Assembly: GCF_037971845.1 (NCBI RefSeq)
Contig: NZ_CP150227.1
Span: 2,356,001 to 2,420,000, forward strand
Origin: Paenibacillus sp. FSL R5-0766
GTDB taxonomy: Bacteria > Bacillota > Bacilli > Paenibacillales > Paenibacillaceae
DNA length: 64,000 bases
Reading direction: 5' to 3'
Positions within the stretch are counted from its first letter, which is position 1. The number at the start of each line of letters is the position of its first letter. Below, one piece after another: positions 35,836 through 48,154 of this stretch. A model generated the notes under the pieces. It was not told where the DNA came from. It saw only the letters and a program-made list of their open reading frames with translations, and made no database searches. A program made the translations under genes and the position numbers.

Positions 35836-37383
35836 ATGAACCGGTTGTGCAAGGTGCTGATTGTTGACGATGAGTTTCTGGTAAGACAGGGCATAAAGCA
35901 CCATATGAACTGGGAAGCGGAAGGATTTATCATTGTGGGTGAAGCTTCCAACGGTGAAGAAGGATTACAGCAGGTGAACCTGTTAAAACCGGATATTGTG
36001 ATCACCGACATTGTCATGCCTGTCATGGATGGCGAAACGTTTGTCCGTACACTAAAAGCCAGTAATCCGCAGATTGAAGTTATTGTACTTAGCAGCTTCA
36101 GTGAATTCGAGTATGTACGTTCAACGCTTCAGCACGGGGCAGCCGATTATATACTGAAACCCAAGCTGGATACAAATGAATTATTGCAGGTCCTTCAACG
36201 AACAGCGGGTAAAATTCCGGAGTTACAGTTCGAGCCGTCGCATGATGGCTGGAGACTTGGACAACTGATGGAGAAGATGCTGTCCGGATTTACATTGGAT
36301 GAAGATAGTGAAATGCCGATCATTCGAGATACCTTTCCGTATGAATCCTTTCGCTTGCTTGTGTATAAACCCGTGGGTGCTGGAGGGAATCCACTGAAGA
36401 TGGATCAGGAGCAGATTGAGTCCAAGCTCCGCAGTGATCTGCCTGAAGTAGAATGTGCAATGGTTCCCGCAGAGGGTACATTACCTGTGATGCTTCTTAA
36501 TGTCGATCCTGCGAGAGATGAATGGATGCTTGAACGGATCAGACAGTTGGCCAGTGAAAATGCAGCAGGAGAAGGCAGTCCTGGTTGGGTGCTTAGTGAA
36601 AGCTTTACTTCATTTGAACAGATGGGTGTTGTTTACCGGGAACGCCTGATTAAGCTGATTGAATATCGTTTCTATTATAAGGATCGACCAATCCTGGTCT
36701 ATGGTGAACTGCCTCCAATGCATCCCGCAGGTTACCAGTTTAATGTGAATATGTTTTTGCAGCATGTGAAGCGTAACCGGGTCGAAGCGGCAAGGGAGTA
36801 TTTACAGGATCATGCAAAAACACTTGGACGGGATTATATTGCCGATGTGTTTGAGATCAAATCATTTCTCGGTAACTTGATCTTTAACGTGACCATTACC
36901 CTCGCGGATATGGATGTCCAGTCTGCCGGGCTGGAAGAGAGCAAATATACGTATTTTAAAAATGTGGACGGGGCTTCAAGCCTGGACGAAGTCATGACTG
37001 TGCTTGACCAATTCATGACGGAAGTTCAGGAGTGCACCGTTGGTGCGGGTGGAAAACGAAGTGATCCCAACATGAAGATGCTGCTGGATTACATGCATGA
37101 GCACTTTGATCAGCCGCTCGGGCTTGCTGAAGTAGCCAAGCACTTTCATTTTAATCCATCGTATTTATCCAGTTATTTCTCATCTCACAAAAAAGAAGGA
37201 TTTAATGAATACTTGAATAAAATTCGGATTGAAAAAGCCGAGGAACTGCTCCGATCCGATGATGTAACGATCTCTGAGATTAGCAGTATGGTAGGTTATT
37301 CCGATCATAGTTACTTTTGCAAAGTATTCAAAAAATTCACCGGATTATCACCAAGCCGATACCGGCGCAAATTCTGGGCATAA
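35836..37383 (+). CDS. Response regulator with AraC-type DNA-binding domain (YesN-like)
   Basis: The 515-residue protein starts with a receiver domain (residues 4-120): VLIVDDE, phosphoacceptor Asp58 in ITDIVMPVMDG, and the conserved Lys in YILKPK. A central region of about 280 residues follows, then an AraC double helix-turn-helix at the C-terminus with LAEVAKHFHFNPSYLSSYFS and EISSMVGYSDHSYFCKVFKK. With the downstream YesM-like kinase it forms a carbohydrate-responsive pair; the adjacent ABC importer and GH74 gene are the probable targets. A GGGGG ribosome site precedes the ATG. Confidence 0.95.
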   Translation: MNRLCKVLIVDDEFLVRQGIKHHMNWEAEGFIIVGEASNGEEGLQQVNLLKPDIVITDIVMPVMDGETFVRTLKASNPQIEVIVLSSFSEFEYVRSTLQHGAADYILKPKLDTNELLQVLQRTAGKIPELQFEPSHDGWRLGQLMEKMLSGFTLDEDSEMPIIRDTFPYESFRLLVYKPVGAGGNPLKMDQEQIESKLRSDLPEVECAMVPAEGTLPVMLLNVDPARDEWMLERIRQLASENAAGEGSPGWVLSESFTSFEQMGVVYRERLIKLIEYRFYYKDRPILVYGELPPMHPAGYQFNVNMFLQHVKRNRVEAAREYLQDHAKTLGRDYIADVFEIKSFLGNLIFNVTITLADMDVQSAGLEESKYTYFKNVDGASSLDEVMTVLDQFMTEVQECTVGAGGKRSDPNMKMLLDYMHEHFDQPLGLAEVAKHFHFNPSYLSSYFSSHKKEGFNEYLNKIRIEKAEELLRSDDVTISEISSMVGYSDHSYFCKVFKKFTGLSPSRYRRKFWA

Positions 37384-37401
37384 AGTCAGAAGGATAAGAT
37401 C

Positions 37402-39171
37402 ATGAAGAAATGGATGAACCAATTATCTCGTCTCGGATTGTTTCCCAAGTTGTTTCTGGTTATGGTGGTCAGTATTGTCCTCGTTTCTGTACTCATCTTA
37501 TGGACGACCATTCACATGTCAACCAATCTGTTTACTGAGACGTTCAGTATCACAAACTCCAAGGTGCTTAATCAGATCAAAACAAATTTTGAATCCTTTA
37601 ATGAGGCCATTGCTGCCGTATCGAATAATGTGACGCAGAGTGGATCGATCCGAGGATTCCTGTCCGAAGGAGATGCTGATTCCCTCACGATGGCCAAATC
37701 CTTCTATAATATGCGGGAAACGATGGACCGCGTTCAATCGATAACGGAATCGTATGAAGTAGGGATAACGATTATCGGGATCAATGGGCGGAGTTATTCC
37801 ACCAATCGTGCTCACCTTGAGAAGTCAGTGGATGAATTGAAAGAGGAACCGATTACGGTGGAAGCCGCTGAGACACCGAGTCGTCTTATCTTTGATGATT
37901 ACCAAAACGATGCAACGGTCGGAAGTCAGCAGATGATCTCTGCCACGAAAGCACTGACAGATCGAACCCACAGCCGAATATACGGTACGCTTTATGTCAC
38001 GATGAGAGAAGAGGCGTTCCGTCAGTTCTATGCCAGCTTTACTAGTCGAGGCAATGACGTGGTCATTATGAACGAAAAAGGTGAGATTGTATCTTCGAAT
38101 CGTGAAGACTGGATTGGGACAACTCAGCTGGATTTGCTGTCCTATGCCCGAGAAATGAACAAAACGTCTCCGAGGAGCATCAATGCTCGTGTGATGGATC
38201 AGGATAGCGTTGTTCTATCGGAGTATTTACCGTTCTATCGGTTTTACATTGTCAATGTTGTCGATAAGGATCTGGCGATGGGTCAACTCATCGACATGAA
38301 GACGGTTGCCCTAATCTGTGCAGCAATTGTTGTAGGGGCTCTTATTCTCGTATTTCTCATCACCAGCCAGATTACCAAGTCCCTGCGCAGACTTGTGAAG
38401 CAGATGTCCAATATTACGAAAAGTGATCTGGACAACTACATTCCAGTGAGTGGAAGCTACGAGAGCAGGCAGCTGGGTCATGCTTACAATTACATGCTTG
38501 ATGAGTTGCATGATTATGTGGATCAGTTAGTGCAGACCCAGCATGAACAACGTAACGCAGAACTTGCAGCTTTACAGAGTCAGATTAATCCGCACTTCTT
38601 GTACAACACACTTGCTTCTGTCAAAGTTCTGGTGCAACAAGGTAACAAGGACAGGGCAGCGGAGACCATTAATGCGCTGATCGGATTGCTACAGAATACG
38701 ATTAGTGATGTGAGTCAGACGGTTACAGTGGAACAAGAAGTCGAGAATTTGAAAAATTATGTCTTCATTAATCACGTCAGATATGGAGGCCGGATTAAAG
38801 CAGCTTTCTACGTCGCTCCGGATTGTACACATTACCATGTACCGAAGCTGGTCATACAGCCGTTTATCGAGAACGCATTTTTCCATGGATTTATCAAAAA
38901 AGAAACGGGTACAATTCATGTCATGGTTTCCAGAGCAGGAGAATCACTCATCTGTGAGATTATGGACAATGGTGATGGAATTGAAGGGCTTGTCATGGGA
39001 GAAACGCTGCCCAATCCAAAGAACAATCGTCAACTATTCAGTGGTATCGGTATTCGTAACGTGCATGACCGTATTGAGTTATTATATGGTTCACCTTATG
39101 GTGTCACCATTATGAGTACGGTTGGGGAAGGAACGAGAGTCACCGTTACACTGCCTTTAATCACGAGTTGA
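37402..39171 (+). CDS. Sensor histidine kinase, YesM-like (His_kinase family)
   Basis: The 589-residue membrane kinase has a transmembrane helix at about 14-36, an extracellular dCACHE-like sensor (about 40-295), a second helix at about 302-325, a HAMP domain, a His_kinase domain with QSQINPHFLYNTL (His398) and an HATPase domain with QPFIENAFFHG, DNGDGIE and GIGIRNVHDRIELLYG. YesM-type sensors respond to extracellular saccharides, often through the transporter's binding protein. It follows the response-regulator gene by 18 bases. Confidence 0.95.
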   Translation: MKKWMNQLSRLGLFPKLFLVMVVSIVLVSVLILWTTIHMSTNLFTETFSITNSKVLNQIKTNFESFNEAIAAVSNNVTQSGSIRGFLSEGDADSLTMAKSFYNMRETMDRVQSITESYEVGITIIGINGRSYSTNRAHLEKSVDELKEEPITVEAAETPSRLIFDDYQNDATVGSQQMISATKALTDRTHSRIYGTLYVTMREEAFRQFYASFTSRGNDVVIMNEKGEIVSSNREDWIGTTQLDLLSYAREMNKTSPRSINARVMDQDSVVLSEYLPFYRFYIVNVVDKDLAMGQLIDMKTVALICAAIVVGALILVFLITSQITKSLRRLVKQMSNITKSDLDNYIPVSGSYESRQLGHAYNYMLDELHDYVDQLVQTQHEQRNAELAALQSQINPHFLYNTLASVKVLVQQGNKDRAAETINALIGLLQNTISDVSQTVTVEQEVENLKNYVFINHVRYGGRIKAAFYVAPDCTHYHVPKLVIQPFIENAFFHGFIKKETGTIHVMVSRAGESLICEIMDNGDGIEGLVMGETLPNPKNNRQLFSGIGIRNVHDRIELLYGSPYGVTIMSTVGEGTRVTVTLPLITS

Positions 39172-39206
39172 ATTGAAACCCGATTCGATTGAATACACTA
39201 AAATCG

Positions 39207-39246
39207 AGATCCCTCACTTCTGTTTTCTACAGAGGCGGGGGATTTT
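39207..39246 (+). terminator. Rho-independent terminator after the YesM/YesN pair
   Basis: ATCCC pairs with GGGAT, and CTTCTGT with ACAGAGG, in one long hairpin followed by TTTT. Confidence 0.75.
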
Positions 39247-39510
39247 CGCGTGTCAGAGGTAAAGCAAAATACATATTTGTACTATTTCAAGATCAAGAAA
39301 TTACAAAATCAAAAGAAATTACAAAAAGCCAAATTTAATGCAAATGGTTTCTGTAAAGGTTTTCATTGTGGCAATAAGATGACAAATCCGTACAAAATTA
39401 TTACTAACGAATGAAGATATGGGAATGATAAGATGAATACATCGAAAGCAACCGCTTTCAGAAAACGCAAACAAATTACACACAAAGAGGTCGAAGGGGA
39501 GTTGAATGTT
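39247..39510 (+). other. Leader of the ABC importer operon
   Basis: This region is AT-rich, with a cre site at 39447-39460. An open frame runs through it from ATG 39433 into the binding-protein gene, but the cre site, the lack of a ribosome site before 39433 and a signal peptide that starts at 39511 argue that it is untranslated leader. Confidence 0.55.
39447..39460 (-). promoter_or_regulatory. cre site upstream of the sugar-binding lipoprotein gene
   Basis: TGAAAGCGGTTGCT (minus strand) matches the cre consensus at 13 of 14 positions and forms the inverted repeat GAAAGC-N4-GCTTTC. It lies 51 bases before the TTG start. Confidence 0.6.
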
Positions 39511-40803
39511 TTGAAAAAAATGTGGGTATTGATGCTCGTTACAGTACTGCTGTTGTCCGCATGTTCATCCGGTGGCGGAGGTAATTCCGCTAGTGGTGGT
39601 GACGAAAAAACAAACGAAATTACAGTCTGGGCTTGGGACAAAGCTTTTAACGTAGCTGCAATGGAAACAGCAAAAGAAGCATATCAAAAAGCAAATCCTG
39701 ATGTGAAAATCAACATCATTGAATACGCTCAAGCTGATATCATCCAGAAACTGAACACGGGGCTTAACTCCGGAACTGCCAGCGGTCTTCCAAACGTAGT
39801 TCTGATTGAAGACTACCGTTCACAAAGCTTCCTGAATGCATATCCTGATGCGTTCAAAGATCTGTCTTCCAACATCACGGCTTCCGACTTTGCAGATTAC
39901 AAACTCGGACCAACAGCTTTTGATGGCAAACAATATGGAGTACCATTTGACTCCGGCGTTGCTGGTTTGTACTACAGAACAGATCTGCTGGAGCAAGCTG
40001 GTTACAAAGCAGCTGACCTGCAAGACATCACTTGGGATGACTACATCCAAATTGGTAAAGACGTAAAAGCTAAAACAGGTAAAGAGCTTCTTTCTCTTGA
40101 CCCGAATGACCTTGGTTTGATTCGTATGATGATCCAAACTGCAGGTAAATGGTATTCCGCAGAAGATGGTAAAACACCTGACATTGCTACTAACGCTGCA
40201 CTGAAAGAAGCTTTCATCACATACAAAGCGATGATGGATGCCAACATTGTTAAATTGCACTCTGACTGGAGTCAATTCGTTGCCAACGCCAATAACGGTA
40301 GCGTAGCAACAATTCCTACAGGTAACTGGTTCTCACCATCTGTACGTCAAGAAGCTTCCCAATCCGGTAAATGGGCCGTAGCTCCAATGCCGAAAATGGC
40401 TGGTCAACCAAACTCTGTTCACGCATCCAACCTGGGTGGTAGCTCTTGGTATGTTATGAACAACGTTCCTGGTGCAGATCAAGCAGCTGATTTTGTAGCA
40501 AAAACATTTGGTTCTGACAAACAATTGTATCAAGATCTGTTGAACAACATCGGCGCAATTGGTACGTACAAACCAGCAGTTGATGGCGATGCTTATGCCA
40601 AAGAAGACGAGTACTTCGGCGGACAAAAAATCTTCACAGACTTTGCGAATTGGACGAAAGAAATTCCAAGCGTAAACTATGGTATCAACACTTATGCCAT
40701 TGAAGATATTCTGGTTGTAGAAATGCAAGCATTCCTGAACGGTAAATCAATCGATGACGTTCTGGCTGATGCACAAAAACAAGCTGAAGCACAATTAAAC
40801 TAA
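39511..40803 (+). CDS. Sugar-binding lipoprotein of an ABC importer (family 1 SBP)
   Basis: The protein of about 430 residues begins at TTG 39511, nine bases after AGGGGAG. It has a lipoprotein signal with lipobox LLSAC, a Ser/Gly linker and a type 1 extracellular solute-binding domain (ITVWAWD at the mature N-terminus, GKQYGVPFDSGVAGLYYRTD in the middle). It should capture oligosaccharides at the outer face of the membrane and deliver them to the two permeases. Given GH74 and two beta-galactosidases nearby, xyloglucan-derived or other galactosylated oligosaccharides are the likely ligands. Codon use is strongly biased toward A/T-ending and frequent codons, as in highly expressed genes. A longer start at ATG 39433 is unlikely. 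Confidence 0.93.
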   Translation: MKKMWVLMLVTVLLLSACSSGGGGNSASGGDEKTNEITVWAWDKAFNVAAMETAKEAYQKANPDVKINIIEYAQADIIQKLNTGLNSGTASGLPNVVLIEDYRSQSFLNAYPDAFKDLSSNITASDFADYKLGPTAFDGKQYGVPFDSGVAGLYYRTDLLEQAGYKAADLQDITWDDYIQIGKDVKAKTGKELLSLDPNDLGLIRMMIQTAGKWYSAEDGKTPDIATNAALKEAFITYKAMMDANIVKLHSDWSQFVANANNGSVATIPTGNWFSPSVRQEASQSGKWAVAPMPKMAGQPNSVHASNLGGSSWYVMNNVPGADQAADFVAKTFGSDKQLYQDLLNNIGAIGTYKPAVDGDAYAKEDEYFGGQKIFTDFANWTKEIPSVNYGINTYAIEDILVVEMQAFLNGKSIDDVLADAQKQAEAQLN

Positions 40804-40839
40804 GATACCCAAGGTAACTTATAGAACCCTAGGAAACAT

Positions 40840-40894
40840 CGGAGCCGTCTCCCATGTCCGGCGCAAGTCGAACCGGATATGGCGAGAGGCTCCG
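40840..40894 (+). promoter_or_regulatory. Long stem-loop between binding-protein and permease genes
   Basis: CGGAGCC/GGCTCCG, TCTC/GAGA, CCAT/ATGG and TCCGG/CCGGA stack into one extended hairpin with small bulges. No T-tract follows. It probably protects the upstream mRNA from 3' decay or partly stops transcription, giving more binding protein than permease. Confidence 0.75.
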
Positions 40895-40935
40895 TGGGTT
40901 CTACCCATGTTCCATGGAGAGAGAGGAGCCATACT

Positions 40936-41835
40936 GTGAAAGCCATGAATACAGGAGACAGTCTCCAAAAGAAAAATAATTTGACTGGATGGGCTTTTGT
41001 TTTGCTGGCTGTTGTCGGGATTGTTGCATTTTACTTCTACCCGATGATTCAAGCGCTGCTCTTATCGTTCAAGTCTGGTGTAGGAGCCAATCTTGAATTT
41101 TCGGGCCTTTCTAACTACAAAAGATTGTTAGTTGATACAACATTCCGTACAGCATTATCGAATACATTTATCTACTTGATTATTCAAGTGCCTGTAATGA
41201 TTATTCTTGGTTTGTTTATTTCCGTATTGCTGAATGACAGCACACTACGTTTCCGGAGCTTCTTCCGTACAGCGATTTTCTTGCCTTGTGTAACTTCATT
41301 GGTAGCGTACTCTGTTGTATTCAAATATCTGTTCGCACCAGATGGAATGGTGAATCAATTCCTGATGGGCTTGCACATTATTGGCGATCCAATTCAATGG
41401 ATCACAGACCCGTTCTGGGCTAAAATTACGATCATAATCGCCGTTACTTGGCGTTGGACCGGATATAACATGATTTTCTATCTGTCATCCCTGCAAAACA
41501 TTGATCAATCGATCTATGAAGCTGCAAGAATTGACGGAGCGAATGCTTTTACACAATTCTTCAAAATCACTGTACCTTTGCTTAAACCGATTATCCTTTT
41601 CACGTCCATCACATCAACGATTGGTACATTGCAAATCTTTGATGAAATCATGAATATTACCAAGGGTGGTCCAGGTAATGCGACCATGTCGATTTCACAA
41701 TACATCTACAACCTTTCGTTCAAATATTCACCGGACTTCGGTTATGCAGCAACAGTGTCGTATTCCATCGTAATCTTGATTATTGTATTGTCCATCATCC
41801 AGTTTAAAGTGGCAGGTGATAATAAAAATGGCTAA
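40936..41835 (+). CDS. Sugar ABC transporter permease (MalF/UgpA-like)
   Basis: The protein of about 299 residues starts at GTG 40936, seven bases after GAGAGGAG. It has six predicted membrane helices and the BPD_transp_1 domain, with the EAA loop reading EAARIDGANAFTQFFKITVPLL, shown as EAARIDGANAF. It pairs with the next permease to form the membrane channel. It overlaps that gene by eight bases, implying coupled translation. Confidence 0.94.
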   Translation: MKAMNTGDSLQKKNNLTGWAFVLLAVVGIVAFYFYPMIQALLLSFKSGVGANLEFSGLSNYKRLLVDTTFRTALSNTFIYLIIQVPVMIILGLFISVLLNDSTLRFRSFFRTAIFLPCVTSLVAYSVVFKYLFAPDGMVNQFLMGLHIIGDPIQWITDPFWAKITIIIAVTWRWTGYNMIFYLSSLQNIDQSIYEAARIDGANAFTQFFKITVPLLKPIILFTSITSTIGTLQIFDEIMNITKGGPGNATMSISQYIYNLSFKYSPDFGYAATVSYSIVILIIVLSIIQFKVAGDNKNG

Positions 41836-42658
41836 AGCTAAAGCAAAACGGATTTTCACGTATGTGTTCCTATCCATCGTCGCCTTTGTATCCATTTTCC
41901 CTTTCTTCTGGATGCTGGTCAGTTCAACGAATGCATCTGTCGATGTAACCAAAGGCAGATTGTTACCGGGTTCAGCTTTCATTGATAACTTCAACAAACT
42001 GATTGATTCGACGAATCTGGTACAGGCTCTCGGAAACTCGGCGATTATCTCTGTGGTCTCCACTCTCTTGGCACTGTTTATTGGTTCCATGGCAGGTTAT
42101 GGCTTCGAGGTATATCGCACGAAGTCTCGTGACATTGTGTTTAATATCCTGTTGTTATCCATGATGATCCCGTTTGCGGCGATTATGGTACCACTGTATC
42201 GTATGTTTGCAACAATCTCGGGAGTTGCACCGGTTATCGGTATTAACACCATGGCAGCAGTGATCTTGCCAACCATTGCAACAGCGTTCCTGATCTTTTT
42301 CTTCCGTCAGAACACCAAAATGTTCCCGAAAGACTTGCTGGAAGCTGGACGTATTGATGGTTTGAGTGAACTCGGCATCTTCTTGAAGATCTATATGCCA
42401 ACCATGAAAACAACATATGCAGCGGCAGCAATCATTACCTTCATGAGTAGCTGGAACAACTATCTGTGGCCACTCATTGTATTGCAAACACCTGACCAAC
42501 AAACGATTCCACTGTTGATCTCGAACCTCGGTGCTGGTTATTCTCCGGATTACGGAGTAATCATGACAGCGATCGTTATCGCAACACTACCTACAGCAAT
42601 CGTTTTCTTCATCATGCAGAAACATTTTGTTGCAGGTATGGTAGGTTCCGTGAAGTAA
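41828..42658 (+). CDS. Sugar ABC transporter permease (MalG/UgpE-like)
   Basis: The protein of about 276 residues starts at ATG 41828 inside the end of the first permease gene, behind AGGTG. It has six membrane helices and the EAA loop LLEAGRIDGLSELGIFLKI. No ATPase gene accompanies the importer; CUT1 systems in Firmicutes commonly share an MsmX-type ATPase encoded elsewhere. Confidence 0.94.
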   Translation: MAKAKAKRIFTYVFLSIVAFVSIFPFFWMLVSSTNASVDVTKGRLLPGSAFIDNFNKLIDSTNLVQALGNSAIISVVSTLLALFIGSMAGYGFEVYRTKSRDIVFNILLLSMMIPFAAIMVPLYRMFATISGVAPVIGINTMAAVILPTIATAFLIFFFRQNTKMFPKDLLEAGRIDGLSELGIFLKIYMPTMKTTYAAAAIITFMSSWNNYLWPLIVLQTPDQQTIPLLISNLGAGYSPDYGVIMTAIVIATLPTAIVFFIMQKHFVAGMVGSVK

Positions 42659-42700
42659 TGAAAACAGCATAATCCGTGCAAATGACGGGTGCAGGAAAGA

Positions 42701-42737
42701 AGAGAGGGCGCTGTTATGGCGTACCTCTGTCTTTTTT
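42701..42737 (+). terminator. Probable terminator after the importer genes
   Basis: AGAGG and CCTCT pair around a GC-rich loop that can form a second small stem, followed by GTCTTTTTT. Confidence 0.55.
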
Positions 42738-42800
42738 GTTTATGTAAAGCAAAAGGAAATCCAGCGTAAACCTTGAAGAAGTCAAACTATAACGTTTTAA

Positions 42801-45863
<3,063 letters not shown>

Positions 45864-45904
45864 GTAAAAGAATCGTACAGAATAAAGAATGTATTCTATA
45901 AAGA

Positions 45905-45942
45905 ACAGAGGTCTTCGCTCATGGGAGGCCTCTGTTTTTTTG
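45905..45942 (+). terminator. Rho-independent terminator after the GH2 gene
   Basis: ACAGAGG pairs with CCTCTGT, with further partial pairing inside, followed by seven T. Confidence 0.88.
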
Positions 45943-46049
45943 TGCCAATGAGCGAGTGGGTTGGTTATAGCGTGGGATGTGCTCTGTGAAACCGTTCTCG
46001 TTCCAGTCTCGTAATGTACAGGACAGGAAAACATACGAGGGGGTTCAAG

Positions 46050-46355
46050 ATGAGTAGAAAAGCAAAGACAGGTATATGGGTAACGGTGTTGGTCTTCTTG
46101 GGTATCATTGTTGGATGTTTCATATGGTATTTCAATACCGCTTCAGGTGAACGTGCACTCAAAACGATGAGGTCCAATAACTCGGGTGGCCTGGAGAGGG
46201 TTGTTAAAGTGTACAGCAATAATGGTGAATTGATTCAGACCTATGATGGCAAAATTGACGTGGAAGATACGGAATACGGGAATAAAGTATTATTTGATCT
46301 CAACGGGAAACGTGTTGTGATCTATAATGCAACGATTGTTGTTGAAGAGAAGTAA
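46050..46355 (+). CDS. Small membrane-anchored protein of unknown function
   Basis: This protein of 101 residues starts at ATG 46050 behind GAGGGGG. It has one N-terminal membrane helix (about residues 10-31) and an extracytoplasmic part that reads like a short beta-rich domain (VVKVYSNNGELIQTYDGKID, then VLFDLNGKRVVIYNATIVVE). I have seen this style in small Firmicutes lipoprotein-like DUF proteins but cannot name the family with confidence. It is the first of three small genes on the same strand. Confidence 0.75.
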   Translation: MSRKAKTGIWVTVLVFLGIIVGCFIWYFNTASGERALKTMRSNNSGGLERVVKVYSNNGELIQTYDGKIDVEDTEYGNKVLFDLNGKRVVIYNATIVVEEK

Positions 46356-46397
46356 AGCAAAATTAAGGAAATGATATAAGGGTCGGGTGAGATTTTT

Positions 46398-46679
46398 ATG
46401 GTGGATATGTACCTCATAATCCTAGTTGCTATCTTGGGAATGATCCTGTTCTATAGCTTGATCGCTTATTTCTTGATTCGTTTCATTTCGAAAAAAGCTC
46501 TCAAGCTTACGCTAACCAAATATGAAATGATGGAGATTATGACTTGGCTCGCCGTGTTGTTTATTACCTTCATGATGATTAAGACGGGTTCGATGAATCT
46601 TCTCTTGCCGGTTGTTGTACTCATCATTCCATTGATCAATTTACGACTTTCCAATCGGAAACATCGAGAGCTGAATTAG
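46398..46679 (+). CDS. Small integral membrane protein of unknown function
   Basis: This 93-residue protein is mostly membrane helices (about residues 4-28, 47-62 and 66-82) with a basic C-terminal tail. GGTGAG lies upstream of the ATG. It begins 42 bases after the previous small gene and may be co-expressed. No family was recognised. Confidence 0.65.
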   Translation: MVDMYLIILVAILGMILFYSLIAYFLIRFISKKALKLTLTKYEMMEIMTWLAVLFITFMMIKTGSMNLLLPVVVLIIPLINLRLSNRKHRELN

Positions 46680-46807
46680 TATAGCTTGCTAAGTTGAGGC
46701 AAGGCACAAGGAGGATGAACATAGGAAAGGTTGACGGAGATTACATCACTAGTCAACCATTTTAGTTGCATTATGAATGATGAAAATGAACAGAGAGGAG
46801 TTCAATT

Positions 46808-47242
46808 ATGATTATTGGAAAATCAATGGATACTTCAGGTTTAACGCACGTTGCCAATCTTTCGGATGAGTTGCAGTCTGTGTTTGATCAAGCAGAAAGC
46901 AAATATGAGCTAGTCGATATTGAACTCTTCTTTGTTTTCAGGTGTCTTCCTGAAGAATATGAGAGGAAGTCGACGGTCAGGCATGTGAAGAAGGAGAATG
47001 TCATCTATTTTGATCTGGTGGTCAGCGAGGATCGTTATAAGACATTAAGCAAAAGCAAACAACGGTATGCGTTAAGCCATGAGTTTTATGCTTTTTTGAG
47101 TGAAAAGATACAGAAATACAAGATTGAACATCTAAACGCCAAGCAATTTATAGCAGATATGGGCAAGTGGCTGAGGGAGATTGGATGGTTGCAGACCAAA
47201 GAGCAAGCCGACATAAGTGAATTTGAAGAAAAGTATAACTAA
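46808..47242 (+). CDS. Hypothetical protein
   Basis: The 144-residue soluble protein starts at ATG 46808 behind GAGAGGAG. It is rich in Glu, Lys and aromatic residues, with predicted alternating helices and strands (for example VDIELFFVFRCLPEEYERKS, ENVIYFDLVVSEDRY and SKQRYALSHEFYAFLSEKIQ). The size and composition are like small immunity-type or accessory proteins, but no motif supports that. A small hairpin (GGTTGAC/GTCAACC, 46729-46758) lies just before it. Confidence 0.7.
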   Translation: MIIGKSMDTSGLTHVANLSDELQSVFDQAESKYELVDIELFFVFRCLPEEYERKSTVRHVKKENVIYFDLVVSEDRYKTLSKSKQRYALSHEFYAFLSEKIQKYKIEHLNAKQFIADMGKWLREIGWLQTKEQADISEFEEKYN

Positions 47243-47268
47243 CAAAATAAATGAAAAACATAAACAAC

Positions 47269-47300
47269 AAAAAGAAGCCCTCTTTCGAGAGCTTCTTTTT
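47269..47300. terminator. Terminator after the small-gene group
   Basis: AAAGAAG/CTTCTTT and CTCT/AGAG form one hairpin with a TTCG loop; A- and T-runs flank it on both sides. The rest of the 303-base gap up to rsmD is AT-rich and holds no gene that I can support. Confidence 0.85.
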
Positions 47301-47545
47301 CATGGGAGAGGAGAAACCGGACGAAGAGCTTATGGGGAAACGTAAGTCTTCTCCGCGGTTGTCTACGACACTTGTGATGTCGATAATTATAGAATCGCCC
47401 GATTTGTTCCTTTTTATACATATGCGTCAACAATTCGTCAACAATTTTCCAAGGGAAATGAAGACCTCATATTTTTCAAACTGAACCCGAGTGTGGTACG
47501 ATAGTCGTATCAATAAACTTACATAGAGAAAAGGTGACTCGTCAA

Positions 47546-48154
47546 GTGAGAGTGGTATCTGGGAGTGCAAAAGGCAGGCCGCTGAAGGCTGTTCCTGGCA
47601 CGGGTACGCGGCCGACCACCGACAAGGTGAAGGAAGCGTTATTTAGCATGGTTGGTCCTTATTTTGAGGGCGGCACAGCATTGGATCTGTTTGCAGGCAG
47701 TGGAGGTCTCGGTATTGAGGCGCTGAGCCGCGGCATGGACAAGGCTGTTTTTGTTGATTTGGAATCAAAAAGTATTGAAGTTATCCGCATGAATCTGAAG
47801 GCTACCAAGCTTGAAGACAAGGCGGCCGTATATCGTAATGATGCAGGTCGGGCATTGAAGGCACTCGCCAAGCGAGGCACAACCTTTGATCTGGTGTTTC
47901 TAGACCCTCCATATCGCATGAAGAACGGGCACGAGTTAATGCTGACCATGCACGAACTGGAGCTTTTGGAACCCGAAGCAACCATCGTGCTTGAATATGA
48001 ATCCAAACATGATTACCCTGAGCAATTCGGCCCGTTTGAACAAACGCGCAAGGCTTTGTATGGGGAGACGGCAGTATCCATCTATTATTATGCGCCTGAA
48101 GCAATTGAAGATGGAGAATCCATTACACCGGAAGAGGAGGCTCCTCATGACTGA
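47546..48154 (+). CDS. rsmD: 16S rRNA (guanine966-N2)-methyltransferase
   Basis: This enzyme of 202 residues methylates G966 of 16S rRNA in the small subunit. RsmD hallmarks are the N-terminal [20 protein letters not shown] motif [19 protein letters not shown] and catalytic motif LDPPY. I choose GTG 47546, nine bases after AAGGTG and matching the usual MRVxSGxAKG start; GTG 47534 lies in the ribosome site itself. It overlaps coaD by eight bases, the standard Bacillales arrangement. Confidence 0.95.
   Translation: MRVVSGSAKGRPLKAVPGTGTRPTTDKVKEALFSMVGPYFEGGTALDLFAGSGGLGIEALSRGMDKAVFVDLESKSIEVIRMNLKATKLEDKAAVYRNDAGRALKALAKRGTTFDLVFLDPPYRMKNGHELMLTMHELELLEPEATIVLEYESKHDYPEQFGPFEQTRKALYGETAVSIYYYAPEAIEDGESITPEEEAPHD

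Noticed and set aside
46709..46759. AAGGAGG followed by ATG and a 16-codon frame before the 46808 gene
   Set aside because: There is no spacing between the ribosome site and the ATG, and the frame is very short.
47251..47484. A 77-codon plus-strand frame after the 46808 gene
   Set aside because: It starts inside the terminator hairpin and has no ribosome site or coding-like composition.
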